Shown here piece after piece: positions 1-8,128 of a stretch of DNA of 64,000 nucleotides. The notes beneath the pieces were generated by a model, which ran no database searches, was not told where the DNA came from, and was given only the letters and a program-made list of their open reading frames with translations. This DNA is from an uncultured Bacilli bacterium (GTDB lineage: Bacteria; Bacillota_I; Bacilli_A; RF39; UBA660). Made by a program: the position numbers and the translations under genes. The stretch is from contig CAKOSH010000002.1 of the NCBI GenBank assembly GCA_934102215.1, positions 62,001 through 126,000 of the forward strand, given 5' to 3'. Within the stretch, counting starts at the first letter, position 1. Every line of letters starts with the position of its first letter.

Positions 1-468
1 CTTGATGGAATAAGTGAATTTTACCCTGAAAGAATCGCAGATAGAATACTTGGTATGGGAGACTTACTTTCTATAATTGAAAGAACAGAAGAAGCACTTG
101 ATCAAGATGAAATAATGAGTACTGCTAAAAGAATGCAAAAAGGTAAATTTGATTTAGAAGATTTCTTAAGTACAACTAAGCAAATAAAGAAATTAGGTCC
201 ACTTGAAAACTTACTTAAATTATTACCAGGAGCATCTAAAATGGGACTTAATAATGTTAATATAGACCCTAAAATAATGGCTAGAACAGAAGCAATAGTT
301 TTATCAATGACAGTTGAAGAAAGACGCAATCCTGATATAATTAAAGCAAGTAGAAAAGTTAGAATTGCTAAAGGATGTGGACAAAAAGTAGAAGATGTTA
401 ATCGTCTTTTGAATCAATTTGAAGAAATGAAAAAGATGATGAAACAAATGAAAAATATGAAATTTTAG
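1..468 (+). CDS. ffh: Signal recognition particle protein Ffh, C-terminal part (5'-truncated by window)
   Basis: The frame is open from the first base, so the gene begins upstream of the window. The visible part starts in the end of the GTPase (NG) domain (GISEFYPERIADRILGMGDL) and runs into the methionine-rich M domain, which binds SRP RNA and signal peptides. Methionines cluster at the C-terminus (EEMKKMMKQMKNM), as is typical of Ffh. The protein targets nascent membrane proteins to FtsY and SecYEG. An internal ATG (55) lies within this conserved region and is not the real start. A terminator hairpin overlaps the stop codon. Identification is secure. Confidence 0.96.
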   Translation, partial: LDGISEFYPERIADRILGMGDLLSIIERTEEALDQDEIMSTAKRMQKGKFDLEDFLSTTKQIKKLGPLENLLKLLPGASKMGLNNVNIDPKIMARTEAIVLSMTVEERRNPDIIKASRKVRIAKGCGQKVEDVNRLLNQFEEMKKMMKQMKNMKF

Positions 469-490
469 AATAGGAAACTATTCTTTTTTT
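467..490 (+). terminator. Rho-independent terminator after ffh
   Basis: A 7-bp perfect stem (AGAATAG / CTATTCT) with a GAAA loop is followed by a run of seven T. It overlaps the ffh stop codon and separates ffh from the next unit. Confidence 0.85.
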
Positions 491-535
491 ATTTTATATA
501 TGTTATACTTAATGTGAAGATAAGGTGTTTAAAAT

Positions 536-2125
536 ATGGATGATATGAATAAGAAAACAAATAAAGCTGGAAAAGTATTAATAATTGCTTTTGTATTTAT
601 AATGGTATTTATTGTAAAAGCATTAATTAATGGTGATACATTCTCATCAAGAAACTTTAATATTTTATCAAATAGTGATAATAAAGATTATATGGATGAA
701 CTTATTAAATATGGTAAAAAAGAAGGTATGAATATTAAAGTTACTTATGCTGATGATTTAGAAGCAATAGATCTAATTGAAGATACTAATGATTTTGATG
801 CTGTATGGATGAGTAATTCAATATGGTTATATATGCTTGAAAACGCTAAAGTAACTAATTCTAAATCTATATATATTAATCCTATTGTAATGGGAGTTAA
901 GAAAAGTAAAGCAAATAATTTAAATCTTGTAAGAGATGATTTAAAAAATAGTGATATTGTTAATGCAATAGGAAACAAAAAGCTTAGTTATGTAATGTCA
1001 TCAGTTACTAAAACAAATACAGGTCTTACATCATATTTAGGGTTCTTAAATGCTCTTAGTGGTAGTCCTGAAATACTTAAAAGTGAAATGCTAAATAATA
1101 CTGGACTCGTAACTAATTTAAAATCATTATTTAGTGGTGTAGAAAGAGTTAGTGGAAGTGATACATTTTTAGAAGATATGTTTCTTAACAGTAATAAATA
1201 TGAAGCAGTTATAGCAAGTGAATCATCATTGATTAGAATAAATACTGAGCTTGAAAAACAAAATAAAGAAACATTATATTTACTTTATCCAACTGATGGA
1301 GTGGCTATAAATGATTCACCATTTGCATATGTTGATAGAAAACAAAATAAATTAGATAAATTCTTAGTATTACAAGAGTTCTTACTTTCTAAAGAATCAC
1401 AAAAAGAAATGGAAAATTTAGGTAAAAGAACTTGGTATGGTGGTATTAACAGTAACGCCAATAAAAATGTATTTAAAAGTGAGTGGGGAATAAACACAAA
1501 CAAATATTTAATACCACTTAAATATCCAAGTAAAAAAGTTATGAATGAAGCGATTTCTCTTTATATCAATGAACTTAGAAAACCATCTACTACTGTATTT
1601 TGTTTAGATTATTCTGGTAGTATGTATGGTGATGGTAAAACTGAATTATATGGTGCGATGAGTTATATATTAGATACAGAAAAATCTTCTAATGATTTAA
1701 TACAATTTTCTAAAAATGATAATATATATGTATTACCATTTGATATAGAAACTAGAAAGATATGGAAAACATTTAATGGTGAAAAAACATATGACTTAAT
1801 TATGAATATTAATAATGAAATACCTGATGGTGGAACTAATATATATCAATGTGTATATGATGCATTTAAGATACTTGAGGGTGTAAGTAATGATTATAAT
1901 AAAACAGTAATACTTATGACAGATGGTGCTTCTACTACTTCAAGTTATAGTAATCTTGCATTATATTATGATAATAATAATCTTGATATTCCAGTATATA
2001 GTATTATGTTTGGTAGTGCTACTCGTGAACAACTTGATAAACTTGCTAATCTTACAAATGCTAAAGTGTTCGATGGAAAGACTAATCTAAAGAGTGCATT
2101 TAAAGAAGTAAGGAGTTATAATTAA
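536..2125 (+). CDS. Membrane-anchored substrate-binding/VWA domain protein
   Basis: 529 residues. An N-terminal hydrophobic segment (about 12-31) anchors the protein outside the membrane. Residues about 40-330 resemble the extracellular binding-protein fold (SBP_bac_11 type) seen in 'substrate-binding and VWA domain' proteins. The C-terminal part is a von Willebrand A domain with a MIDAS motif, DYSGS, near residue 358, and a later TDG motif, so it probably binds a divalent metal and a protein partner. The start is set by AAGGTG eight bases upstream. The XpaC-like gene follows after one base and a second binding-like protein follows that. In known Firmicute loci such proteins accompany XpaC and TelA; no telA is seen here. 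The ligand is unknown. Confidence 0.75.
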   Translation: MDDMNKKTNKAGKVLIIAFVFIMVFIVKALINGDTFSSRNFNILSNSDNKDYMDELIKYGKKEGMNIKVTYADDLEAIDLIEDTNDFDAVWMSNSIWLYMLENAKVTNSKSIYINPIVMGVKKSKANNLNLVRDDLKNSDIVNAIGNKKLSYVMSSVTKTNTGLTSYLGFLNALSGSPEILKSEMLNNTGLVTNLKSLFSGVERVSGSDTFLEDMFLNSNKYEAVIASESSLIRINTELEKQNKETLYLLYPTDGVAINDSPFAYVDRKQNKLDKFLVLQEFLLSKESQKEMENLGKRTWYGGINSNANKNVFKSEWGINTNKYLIPLKYPSKKVMNEAISLYINELRKPSTTVFCLDYSGSMYGDGKTELYGAMSYILDTEKSSNDLIQFSKNDNIYVLPFDIETRKIWKTFNGEKTYDLIMNINNEIPDGGTNIYQCVYDAFKILEGVSNDYNKTVILMTDGASTTSSYSNLALYYDNNNLDIPVYSIMFGSATREQLDKLANLTNAKVFDGKTNLKSAFKEVRSYN

Positions 2126-2126
2126 T

Positions 2127-2726
2127 ATGAGATTACAAAAAAGATATATATTAGCGGCAATTCTTTCAGGAGTATCATTCATAATATTTTATTTAGTACT
2201 TAACTTATATTTATATATCTCATTAATATTATGTGGTATTGTATATATAGGTGGTGTATTCTATTTTAAAGATAAAGATATAAGGGTTTATGATGCAGCT
2301 GCTATTGCAAGATATTATTTTGAAATGTCTAAACTTAATGACTATAAAGAGAAGATAAAAGATGATATAATGAAAGAGAAATTAGGTAAAATAGTTGTTC
2401 TTTATAGTAAGATAGTTAAATATTTAGAAAGTAAGCCTAGAAATGCTACTAAAATATATAATTTTTTAGATTATTATCTACCATTTACAGTAAATCTTGT
2501 TAATAAATATATTAATATTGAAAAGAAGAGTGAAAAGACATTTGTTGAAAATAAATTAATACTTAAGATGGGAGTATATGTTAAAGAGATAGAAAGTGAA
2601 TGCAGTAGACTTGTAAATCTTATTTCTAAAGCAAAAGATAAAGAATTGGATTTTGAAATGAAAGTATTTGAGAGAACTACTGATATAGATGATATAGATA
2701 TTAAAGGAAGTGATAAGAATGAATAA
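2127..2726 (+). CDS. XpaC-family membrane protein
   Basis: 199 residues. Two hydrophobic helices (about 8-28 and 29-48) are followed by a basic, helical cytoplasmic region. The segment NFLDYYLPFTVNLVNKY (about 112-128) matches the hallmark 'fLDYYLPtTlkLl.kY' of XpaC/YceH-neighbour proteins (5-bromo-4-chloroindolyl phosphate hydrolysis family). The biochemical role of the family is unclear; members occur beside TelA-type toxic-anion proteins and VWA proteins. AAGGAG lies nine bases before the start. It is cotranscribed with both neighbours and its end overlaps the next start (ATGAATAA). Confidence 0.72.
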   Translation: MRLQKRYILAAILSGVSFIIFYLVLNLYLYISLILCGIVYIGGVFYFKDKDIRVYDAAAIARYYFEMSKLNDYKEKIKDDIMKEKLGKIVVLYSKIVKYLESKPRNATKIYNFLDYYLPFTVNLVNKYINIEKKSEKTFVENKLILKMGVYVKEIESECSRLVNLISKAKDKELDFEMKVFERTTDIDDIDIKGSDKNE

Positions 2727-3870
2727 TGACACTGAAAAAACGAAATTAAATTTTAAGGAAGGTACTTTATCAAAGATAATAGGTGCGGTTATATTGATTG
2801 CTATTATCGTAATTGTAATAGTAATTAAAAATGGTAAAAGTTTTACTACTATAAATGTATATGGTGCAGTTGGAGGGGGTAAAGAAGACCTTCTTGCAGA
2901 TGAAGAAATTAATAAAATATTTGCTCAAAAATATGGATTTAAATTCGTTCAAGATTCATGGAGTAATGGTAAGACAATAGTATCGCCTTTACTTAGAGAA
3001 GATAATTCACATTATGATTTAGCTTTCTTTAGTGATCAGAGATATTATGATTATTTTAAGACTAGTCCTACTGGTAATGAGGCTCCAAGAGATAGAGTTA
3101 TTGATGGTGATTTAGTTCTTAATACTCCAATTGTTATATATAGTTGGGATGCAGTAGTAGATGCTTTAATAAAAGAAAATATAGTTACTGTTCGTGATAA
3201 TGTTTATTATATTACTGATATGAATAAGTTAATAAATTACATTCTTGAAGGTAAAAAATGGAGTGATATAGGACTTAATTCTATATATGGAAGTATTAAT
3301 ATAGGTTCAACTGATCCAGTTTCATCTTCACCAGGTGCTACATATTATGGACTTTTACTTTCAATTATGGCAGGAGGAGATGTTAATCAAGTAAGTATTA
3401 CTGATGCATTACCTAAATTACGTGAATTCTATTTAAAGAGTGGATATATGAATAACACACCAGCTGATTTATTCTCAATGTTTTTAAAAACAGGTATGGG
3501 AGCTAAACCTATGATAGTTGATTATGAAAAATCAGTTATAGATTTTGCTAATGCTAATCCTGAAGGATGGAGTCAAGTAAAAGATAAAATTAGAATACTA
3601 TATCCAACACCAACAATATGGAATAGTCACTGTATCGCAGCATTCAATGATAATGGTAAAAAGTTATTAGATGCATTTGATGATAAAGAAGTTGCTCAAA
3701 GAAGTTGGGAAAGATATGGATTTAGAGTTGGTACTACTGGTGGAAAATATGATGTAAGTAAAATAAGTGGTACTATAAAAGGAATTCCACAAGAGATAAC
3801 AAGTGTAACATCAGGACTTAGAATGGATGTATATAATCAAGTTATAGATTATTTAAAGAACAATCAATAA
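2719..3870 (+). CDS. Membrane-anchored extracellular substrate-binding-like protein
   Basis: 383 residues. A single N-terminal transmembrane anchor (about 17-36) is followed by a domain resembling type II periplasmic binding proteins (TINVYGAVGGGKEDLL, then an SDQRYYDYF segment). It looks like the binding-protein half of the first gene in this unit but has no VWA domain. I chose the ATG preceded by AGGAAGTGA rather than the GTG nine bases earlier, because the spacing is better and it gives a translationally coupled 8-base overlap with the XpaC-like gene. The ligand cannot be read from sequence. No permease or ATPase is nearby, so an ordinary ABC importer role is doubtful. Confidence 0.65.
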   Translation: MNNDTEKTKLNFKEGTLSKIIGAVILIAIIVIVIVIKNGKSFTTINVYGAVGGGKEDLLADEEINKIFAQKYGFKFVQDSWSNGKTIVSPLLREDNSHYDLAFFSDQRYYDYFKTSPTGNEAPRDRVIDGDLVLNTPIVIYSWDAVVDALIKENIVTVRDNVYYITDMNKLINYILEGKKWSDIGLNSIYGSINIGSTDPVSSSPGATYYGLLLSIMAGGDVNQVSITDALPKLREFYLKSGYMNNTPADLFSMFLKTGMGAKPMIVDYEKSVIDFANANPEGWSQVKDKIRILYPTPTIWNSHCIAAFNDNGKKLLDAFDDKEVAQRSWERYGFRVGTTGGKYDVSKISGTIKGIPQEITSVTSGLRMDVYNQVIDYLKNNQ

Positions 3871-3896
3871 TGTTTTATAAAAAGGTATTATTTTTG

Positions 3897-3920
3897 GGTT
3901 CTAGATAATCTAGTGGGGAG
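3897..3920 (+). repeat. Left terminal inverted repeat of the ISL3-type element
   Basis: 24 bases matching the reverse complement of 4406-4429 at 23 positions. It starts immediately after the left target-site copy. Confidence 0.92.
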
Positions 3921-3933
3921 TAAAAAGTAACCA

Positions 3934-3988
3934 TTTAGACAATCTAGTGGGGAGTTTTTATAACAAAACAAGATAATCTAGTGGGGAG
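3934..3988 (+). repeat. Two extra direct copies of the IS end core
   Basis: Copies at 3934-3954 and 3971-3988 repeat AGAYAATCTAGTGGGGAG from the left terminal repeat. They may be subterminal transposase-binding sites, or scars of nested insertions. Confidence 0.8.
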
Positions 3989-4016
3989 ATAGCATGAAAA
4001 TGTTATCTCTTTTTTT
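3986..4016 (+). terminator. Terminator inside the left end of the ISL3-type element
   Basis: A 10-bp stem (GAGATAGCAT / ATGTTATCTC, one G-U pair) with a GAAA loop is followed by seven T. It would shield the element from read-through from the upstream operon. Confidence 0.8.
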
Positions 4017-4053
4017 ATGATAAAATTTGTTATAAGAGGTGATTAAAAAAATA

Positions 4054-4307
4054 ATGAATGAATTAGCAAAAATATTAGACTTAGAAAGGTATAAAATAAT
4101 AAAAATTGGCTACCATATATAGTCAATTCATTTATTGATAAACGATTTTCTAATGGGTTTACTGAAGGTTTAAATAATAAAATTAAAGTAATAAAAAGAA
4201 TAGCATATGGATATAGAAATTTTGATTTTTTAAGATTAAGAACAATGTATATTTTGAATGGAAAAGTGAGTGGAATTACTAAAAAAGATAGAAATACAAA
4301 AAAATAA
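4054..4307 (+). pseudogene. ISL3-family transposase remnant
   Basis: After a good ribosome-binding site (AGAGGTGAT), an ATG opens a short N-terminal stub, MNELAKILDLERYK. This frame soon ends. In a second frame, codons 4095-4307 encode a transposase C-terminus with the ISL3 signature 'fSNGFTEGLNNKIKVIKR.AYGYRNFDFLR.R'. The N-terminal few percent and the last 70 or so residues remain; the DDE catalytic core is deleted. It cannot make an active transposase. Confidence 0.88.
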
Positions 4308-4319
4308 AAAAATAAGTGT

Positions 4320-4351
4320 TATCAGCCATAAAAAATGGCTGATAAATTTTT
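4320..4351 (+). terminator. Terminator after the transposase remnant
   Basis: A 10-bp perfect stem (TATCAGCCAT / ATGGCTGATA) with a 5-base A loop, then AATTTTT. It lies inside the right end of the insertion element. Confidence 0.82.
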
Positions 4352-4405
4352 ATAAGAAAAAATAAGAGTTTTCCCCTTATTTTATCTAGGTTTCTGTAAA
4401 ATTAG

Positions 4406-4429
4406 CTCCCCACTAGATTATTTAGAACC
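4406..4429 (+). repeat. Right terminal inverted repeat of the ISL3-type element
   Basis: Reverse complement of the left end with one mismatch; directly followed by the right copy of the 8-bp target duplication. Confidence 0.92.
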
Positions 4430-4517
4430 TATTTTTGAATAATATCTTTTATTTTGTCATGAAAATTAAATTTTAATGCATATAATAAACTAATATTAAA
4501 TTTTTCGTAATAAAACA

Positions 4518-4547
4518 TTGACAAAAATTTTTATTATGTTATTATAT
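4518..4547 (+). promoter_or_regulatory. SigA-type promoter of the pilus operon
   Basis: A perfect TTGACA at 4518-4523 is followed 16-18 bases later by overlapping TATTAT/TTATAT hexamers. It lies about 60 bases before the first gene of the pilus locus. Confidence 0.7.
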
Positions 4548-4605
4548 AGAACTACAAAAGAAGAATATTTGCTATTTTTCTGGTTCTATGTATGATAGGT
4601 GGGTT

Positions 4606-5070
4606 ATGGAACAAAAAGATTTAAAAAAATTAAAACGTAGAGAATTATTAGAACTTATGTTAGAACAAGCAAAAAGAATTCAAAAATTAGAACTTGAAAT
4701 AAAAGATCTTAAAAGTGAACTTGATTCTAAAAAGATAAAGATTAAAGAATCTGGTTCAATTGCTGAAGCTGCTTTGAAATTAAATAACATATTTGAAGAT
4801 GCTGAAAATGCAGTGAATCAGTACTATGAAAACTTTAAAGATAATTGTAAAAAGATAGAAACTTCTATTAAAAAGGAAGCAACACTTGAAAAAAATAGAA
4901 TAGTGAAAGAAACACTTGAAAGATGCAAAAAGAAAGAAGAGGACTTCGAAAATAAACTTAGAAAAAAAGAAGAAGATATCTTAAAAGTAAAAGTAAATTC
5001 TAAAGTAAAAGAGGCTAAAAAAACAGTAAGTTCTAAAAATAAAATATCTAAAAGTAAAAGGAAAAAATAA
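4606..5070 (+). CDS. Coiled-coil protein paired with signal peptidase (pilus locus)
   Basis: 154 residues from the ATG preceded by AGGTGG; an ATG 18 bases earlier lacks a ribosome-binding site. The N-terminus KDLKKLKRRELLELMLEQ and the later SGSIAEAALKLNNIFEDAENAVNQY are, from memory, the conserved parts of a small Firmicute family that often sits beside signal peptidase I genes in surface-protein loci. A heptad-rich coiled coil spans about 20-50, and the highly charged Lys/Glu C-terminus looks helical. There is no signal peptide, so it is probably cytoplasmic. Its stop overlaps the signal peptidase start (TAATG). Function is unknown; a scaffold or partner in secretion of pilins is a guess. 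Confidence 0.6.
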   Translation: MEQKDLKKLKRRELLELMLEQAKRIQKLELEIKDLKSELDSKKIKIKESGSIAEAALKLNNIFEDAENAVNQYYENFKDNCKKIETSIKKEATLEKNRIVKETLERCKKKEEDFENKLRKKEEDILKVKVNSKVKEAKKTVSSKNKISKSKRKK

Positions 5071-5687
5071 TGAATAAGTTAAAAAATATATTTCATAAAA
5101 AGAAAGAAAATAAAAAGATTACTTATGAAGATATAACAATTGATAACTTAAAAACAGAAATACATAGAGTAAAATATAAAAATAGTTTTGGAAGATTACT
5201 TAGAAGTACAGTATATGTATTAATAATTATAGTGGCTATTTCATCTATATGTGCGACATTATTTATGCCAGTAATAGAAATAACTGATTCAAGTATGAAA
5301 CCATTACTTAATGATGGCGATATAGTACTTACAGTTAAAGATAATAAATTTAAAACTGGTGATATAGTTGCTTTCTATCATGGAAATAAAATACTTATTA
5401 AAAGAGTAATTGGAGTAGAAAGTGATTTTGTTAATATAGATAAAGATGGTATTTTGTATGTTAATGGAAAAGAATTAAAAGAAAATTATGTTAAAGAATT
5501 AAAAAAGGGTGATAGTGATATTAAATATCCAGTACAAGTAAGTGATGGTAGTATATTTGTATTAAGTGATGATAGAGATGTATTAACAGACTCAAGAACT
5601 ATTAATGTAGGTCAAATTAAAACTAACGATATAATTGGTAAAGTTATTTTTAAAGTGTGGCCTTTAAAAGAAATTAAAAAAATATAA
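5070..5687 (+). CDS. lepB: Signal peptidase I of the pilus locus
   Basis: 205 residues. A long basic cytoplasmic N-terminus is followed by one transmembrane helix (about 46-66) and an S26 catalytic domain. Box B reads ITDSSMKPLL with the nucleophile Ser75; the usual Gly before SM is replaced. Box D reads ILIKRVIG with the general base Lys111. Box E (VLSDDRDVLTDSR) matches 'GDNR..S.DSR'. It cleaves signal peptides of exported proteins. Its place directly before the pilins suggests a dedicated role in their maturation. The start overlaps the previous stop by one base. Confidence 0.9.
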   Translation: MNKLKNIFHKKKENKKITYEDITIDNLKTEIHRVKYKNSFGRLLRSTVYVLIIIVAISSICATLFMPVIEITDSSMKPLLNDGDIVLTVKDNKFKTGDIVAFYHGNKILIKRVIGVESDFVNIDKDGILYVNGKELKENYVKELKKGDSDIKYPVQVSDGSIFVLSDDRDVLTDSRTINVGQIKTNDIIGKVIFKVWPLKEIKKI

Positions 5688-5716
5688 TATTATTTTTCTT
5701 ATATGGGGGACATGGT

Positions 5717-8098
5717 ATGAAAAAGATAAATAAAATATTTGCATTATTATTTGCTATTTTAATGTTTATTAATCCAATAATAAATGTTTTTGCAGAGGTA
5801 AGTGGTAATAATCAAAGGCAAATAGGCAATGCTGGTGGTGAATCTGTTGGAGATGGAGTTAAGATTAGTAAAACAATTTCTCCAAGTGAACTTGAAAACT
5901 ATTTTGATATAACTCTTAAAGTTCAAACTACTGAAATAGCAAAAGAACAAGATTTAGCTGTTGTCATTGTAATGGATATTTCACGTACAATGATTGAAAA
6001 TAAGTTGGAAGGTGAAAATACTACTAGACTTAGAGCGGCTCTTAATGCCGGACAAAAATTTGTTGAAACGTTCGCTTCTAATTCAAGTAATGTTGATGCT
6101 AAAAGACAACTAGGATATGTTGCATTTAATAGAGATGGTCATGTACTTGCTAATATTCAAGAATGCAAGAGTATGAGTACTGCTAATGAAATTAATAAAG
6201 CTGTTTATGATAAAACCATAAGTATAACTAAAACAATTGATGAAGATAATGATATTTATAAATATGATAAGACACGTTTTACTAATATTGAAGGTGGACT
6301 TCAAGTAGCATATGATATGTTATATAATAATGCGAGTACTAAAGATATAAAAAATAAATATATTATATTTTTATCTGATGGATTTCCAACAACATATTTA
6401 TGGCAAGGCTATACTGGACATGATGCAATTAGAACAGATACTGGAATTTTATATGATGAGTTTAGACAAAAAACAATGACTTATGGAACTAATTATAGTG
6501 AAAGAGGTGCTAGAAAGGCACAAGAAAAGGCAAAAATATTAAGAAATAAAGGTACTGTTATTTATTCAATTGGTACAGGAATAGATAAAAATGCAATGAC
6601 AATTGAAGATTATGATAATGCTGCACTTGATAAAAATTTTTCAACTATTGATAGATTTAATAATAAAAATTATACAATAGGAAATACATTAAATGATTTT
6701 AAACTATGGCTTGGTGGTAATACAACAAATTCAAGTATAGGACCTGGTATTGGTTCTGGATATAATGGTCATTATTTTGATGTTAAAAACAGTAAAAATA
6801 TGAATGAAGCTTTTAATAAAATATTTGAGAATATTAAATATTTGTCAGAGGCTTCATGGGTAGCAGAAGATCCTATGAATTCCGATCAAACTTCAGTAAA
6901 AGATGTTATAAATTTTGTTGGAATTTATGATAATAAAAATGATAAATCAAAATTATATGATAGTGTTACTTATAATTCTACTTTGAGTAACAATACTTCA
7001 AATAATACTGCTTATTATAATAATCAAACTGATAAAATAAATTGGGATTTAAAGAATTCTAAATACACTAAAACAACTAGTGGAAATACAACTTATTACA
7101 ACTATGAACTTAAATATAGAATAAGATTAAAAACAGAAGCAAATAATTTTATGAGTGATACATTATTAAATACAAATGGTGTTACAACATTATCTTATGT
7201 AATTAGGGAAAGTGGAAAAGAACCAAGAATAAAAAAATTAAAATTTAAAATACCTTCAGTAAAAGGTTATCTTGGCAAACTTGAATTTGATAAATTAACA
7301 AATTATGGAAATAAGCCACTAGAAGGATCTACATTTGAAATATATCATTCAGATGATTGCCCTTGTTTAAAAGAAAGAAGACATATTGATAATAATTTCA
7401 AAATGACAAGTGTGTCTAATTCAAATGGAAAAGTTATATTTGATAAAATACCTTCTGGTCATAAATATAAAATACATGAAATATCTACTGATGATTATCA
7501 TGATGTTAAGAATGATGTTTATGATGTCAATGTAAGTTATGGTGAAACAACATCTCCACTTAAAGATACTAAGTTTATTAATAATTATAAGACTAGAAAT
7601 CTAACTATTATTAAAGTAGTTGAAGGAGTAAGTACTAATAAGAAATTTAAATTTCAAATAGAAGCAACTTATAGAGGCAATAACCTTGAAGGTACTTATG
7701 ATGTTGTTAGAAAGAATGGCAATACTGAAACTACTGAAAAGATTACATTTAGTAATGGTAAAGCAATTATTGAATTAAAAAATAAAGAACAAATTACTAT
7801 AAAAGATTTACCATATGGTATTTCATATAAAATTAGAGAAACAAATAATGATGGATTCATTGTTAAATATCAAATTAATGGTGGAGCAATTAATATATAT
7901 AATAGTAAGAATATAAAATCTTATACTTTAGATAAGGATAGTAAAGTTAAATTTACTAATATATCAGGGTATGAGTTACCAGCTACTGGAAGTAGTGGTA
8001 TGTTAATTTTATTAATAATAGGTTCATTATTATTAGTTGTCCCTATTATTTATATATCAGTTAATGTTTTAAATAAAAAACTGACTATGAAACATTAA
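5717..8098 (+). CDS. LPXTG-anchored VWA-domain tip pilin/adhesin
   Basis: 793 residues. A signal peptide (1-27, ending VFA) is followed by a VWA domain with the MIDAS-like motif DISRT (87-91; Thr replaces the last Ser of DxSxS) and a SDGFP segment. Next come CnaB-type beta domains (from about 515, LGKLEFDKLTNYGNKPLEGS; and about 630-750). The C-terminus has the sorting signal LPATG at about 754, a hydrophobic helix and a basic tail. This is the layout of tip pilins such as RrgA/PitA. A CPC pair near 550 (DDCPCLKER) is unusual. Class C sortase would attach it to the pilus backbone. GGGGGA precedes the start. Confidence 0.85.
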   Translation: MKKINKIFALLFAILMFINPIINVFAEVSGNNQRQIGNAGGESVGDGVKISKTISPSELENYFDITLKVQTTEIAKEQDLAVVIVMDISRTMIENKLEGENTTRLRAALNAGQKFVETFASNSSNVDAKRQLGYVAFNRDGHVLANIQECKSMSTANEINKAVYDKTISITKTIDEDNDIYKYDKTRFTNIEGGLQVAYDMLYNNASTKDIKNKYIIFLSDGFPTTYLWQGYTGHDAIRTDTGILYDEFRQKTMTYGTNYSERGARKAQEKAKILRNKGTVIYSIGTGIDKNAMTIEDYDNAALDKNFSTIDRFNNKNYTIGNTLNDFKLWLGGNTTNSSIGPGIGSGYNGHYFDVKNSKNMNEAFNKIFENIKYLSEASWVAEDPMNSDQTSVKDVINFVGIYDNKNDKSKLYDSVTYNSTLSNNTSNNTAYYNNQTDKINWDLKNSKYTKTTSGNTTYYNYELKYRIRLKTEANNFMSDTLLNTNGVTTLSYVIRESGKEPRIKKLKFKIPSVKGYLGKLEFDKLTNYGNKPLEGSTFEIYHSDDCPCLKERRHIDNNFKMTSVSNSNGKVIFDKIPSGHKYKIHEISTDDYHDVKNDVYDVNVSYGETTSPLKDTKFINNYKTRNLTIIKVVEGVSTNKKFKFQIEATYRGNNLEGTYDVVRKNGNTETTEKITFSNGKAIIELKNKEQITIKDLPYGISYKIRETNNDGFIVKYQINGGAINIYNSKNIKSYTLDKDSKVKFTNISGYELPATGSSGMLILLIIGSLLLVVPIIYISVNVLNKKLTMKH

Positions 8099-8128
8099 TG
8101 TTTATTTTGAAAGGAAAGGAAATAAAAA

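Larger units (their letters stand above)
3897..4429 (+). mobile_element. Internally deleted ISL3-family insertion element with intact ends
   Basis: The element is bounded by 24-bp terminal inverted repeats (left starts GGTTCTAGATAATC, right ends GATTATTTAGAACC), which differ at one position. It is flanked by a perfect 8-bp direct duplication, TATTTTTG (3889-3896 and 4430-4437). Eight-base duplications are characteristic of ISL3. At 533 bp it is less than half the usual length because most of the transposase gene is missing. The core AATCTAGTGGGGAG occurs three times near the left end. The ends look fresh although the transposase is broken, so it may have moved in trans. Confidence 0.9.

Noticed and set aside
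3897..3988. Three copies of AATCTAGTGGGGAG as a CRISPR array
   Set aside because: Spacers are of unequal, very short length and the repeat is the end of an insertion element.
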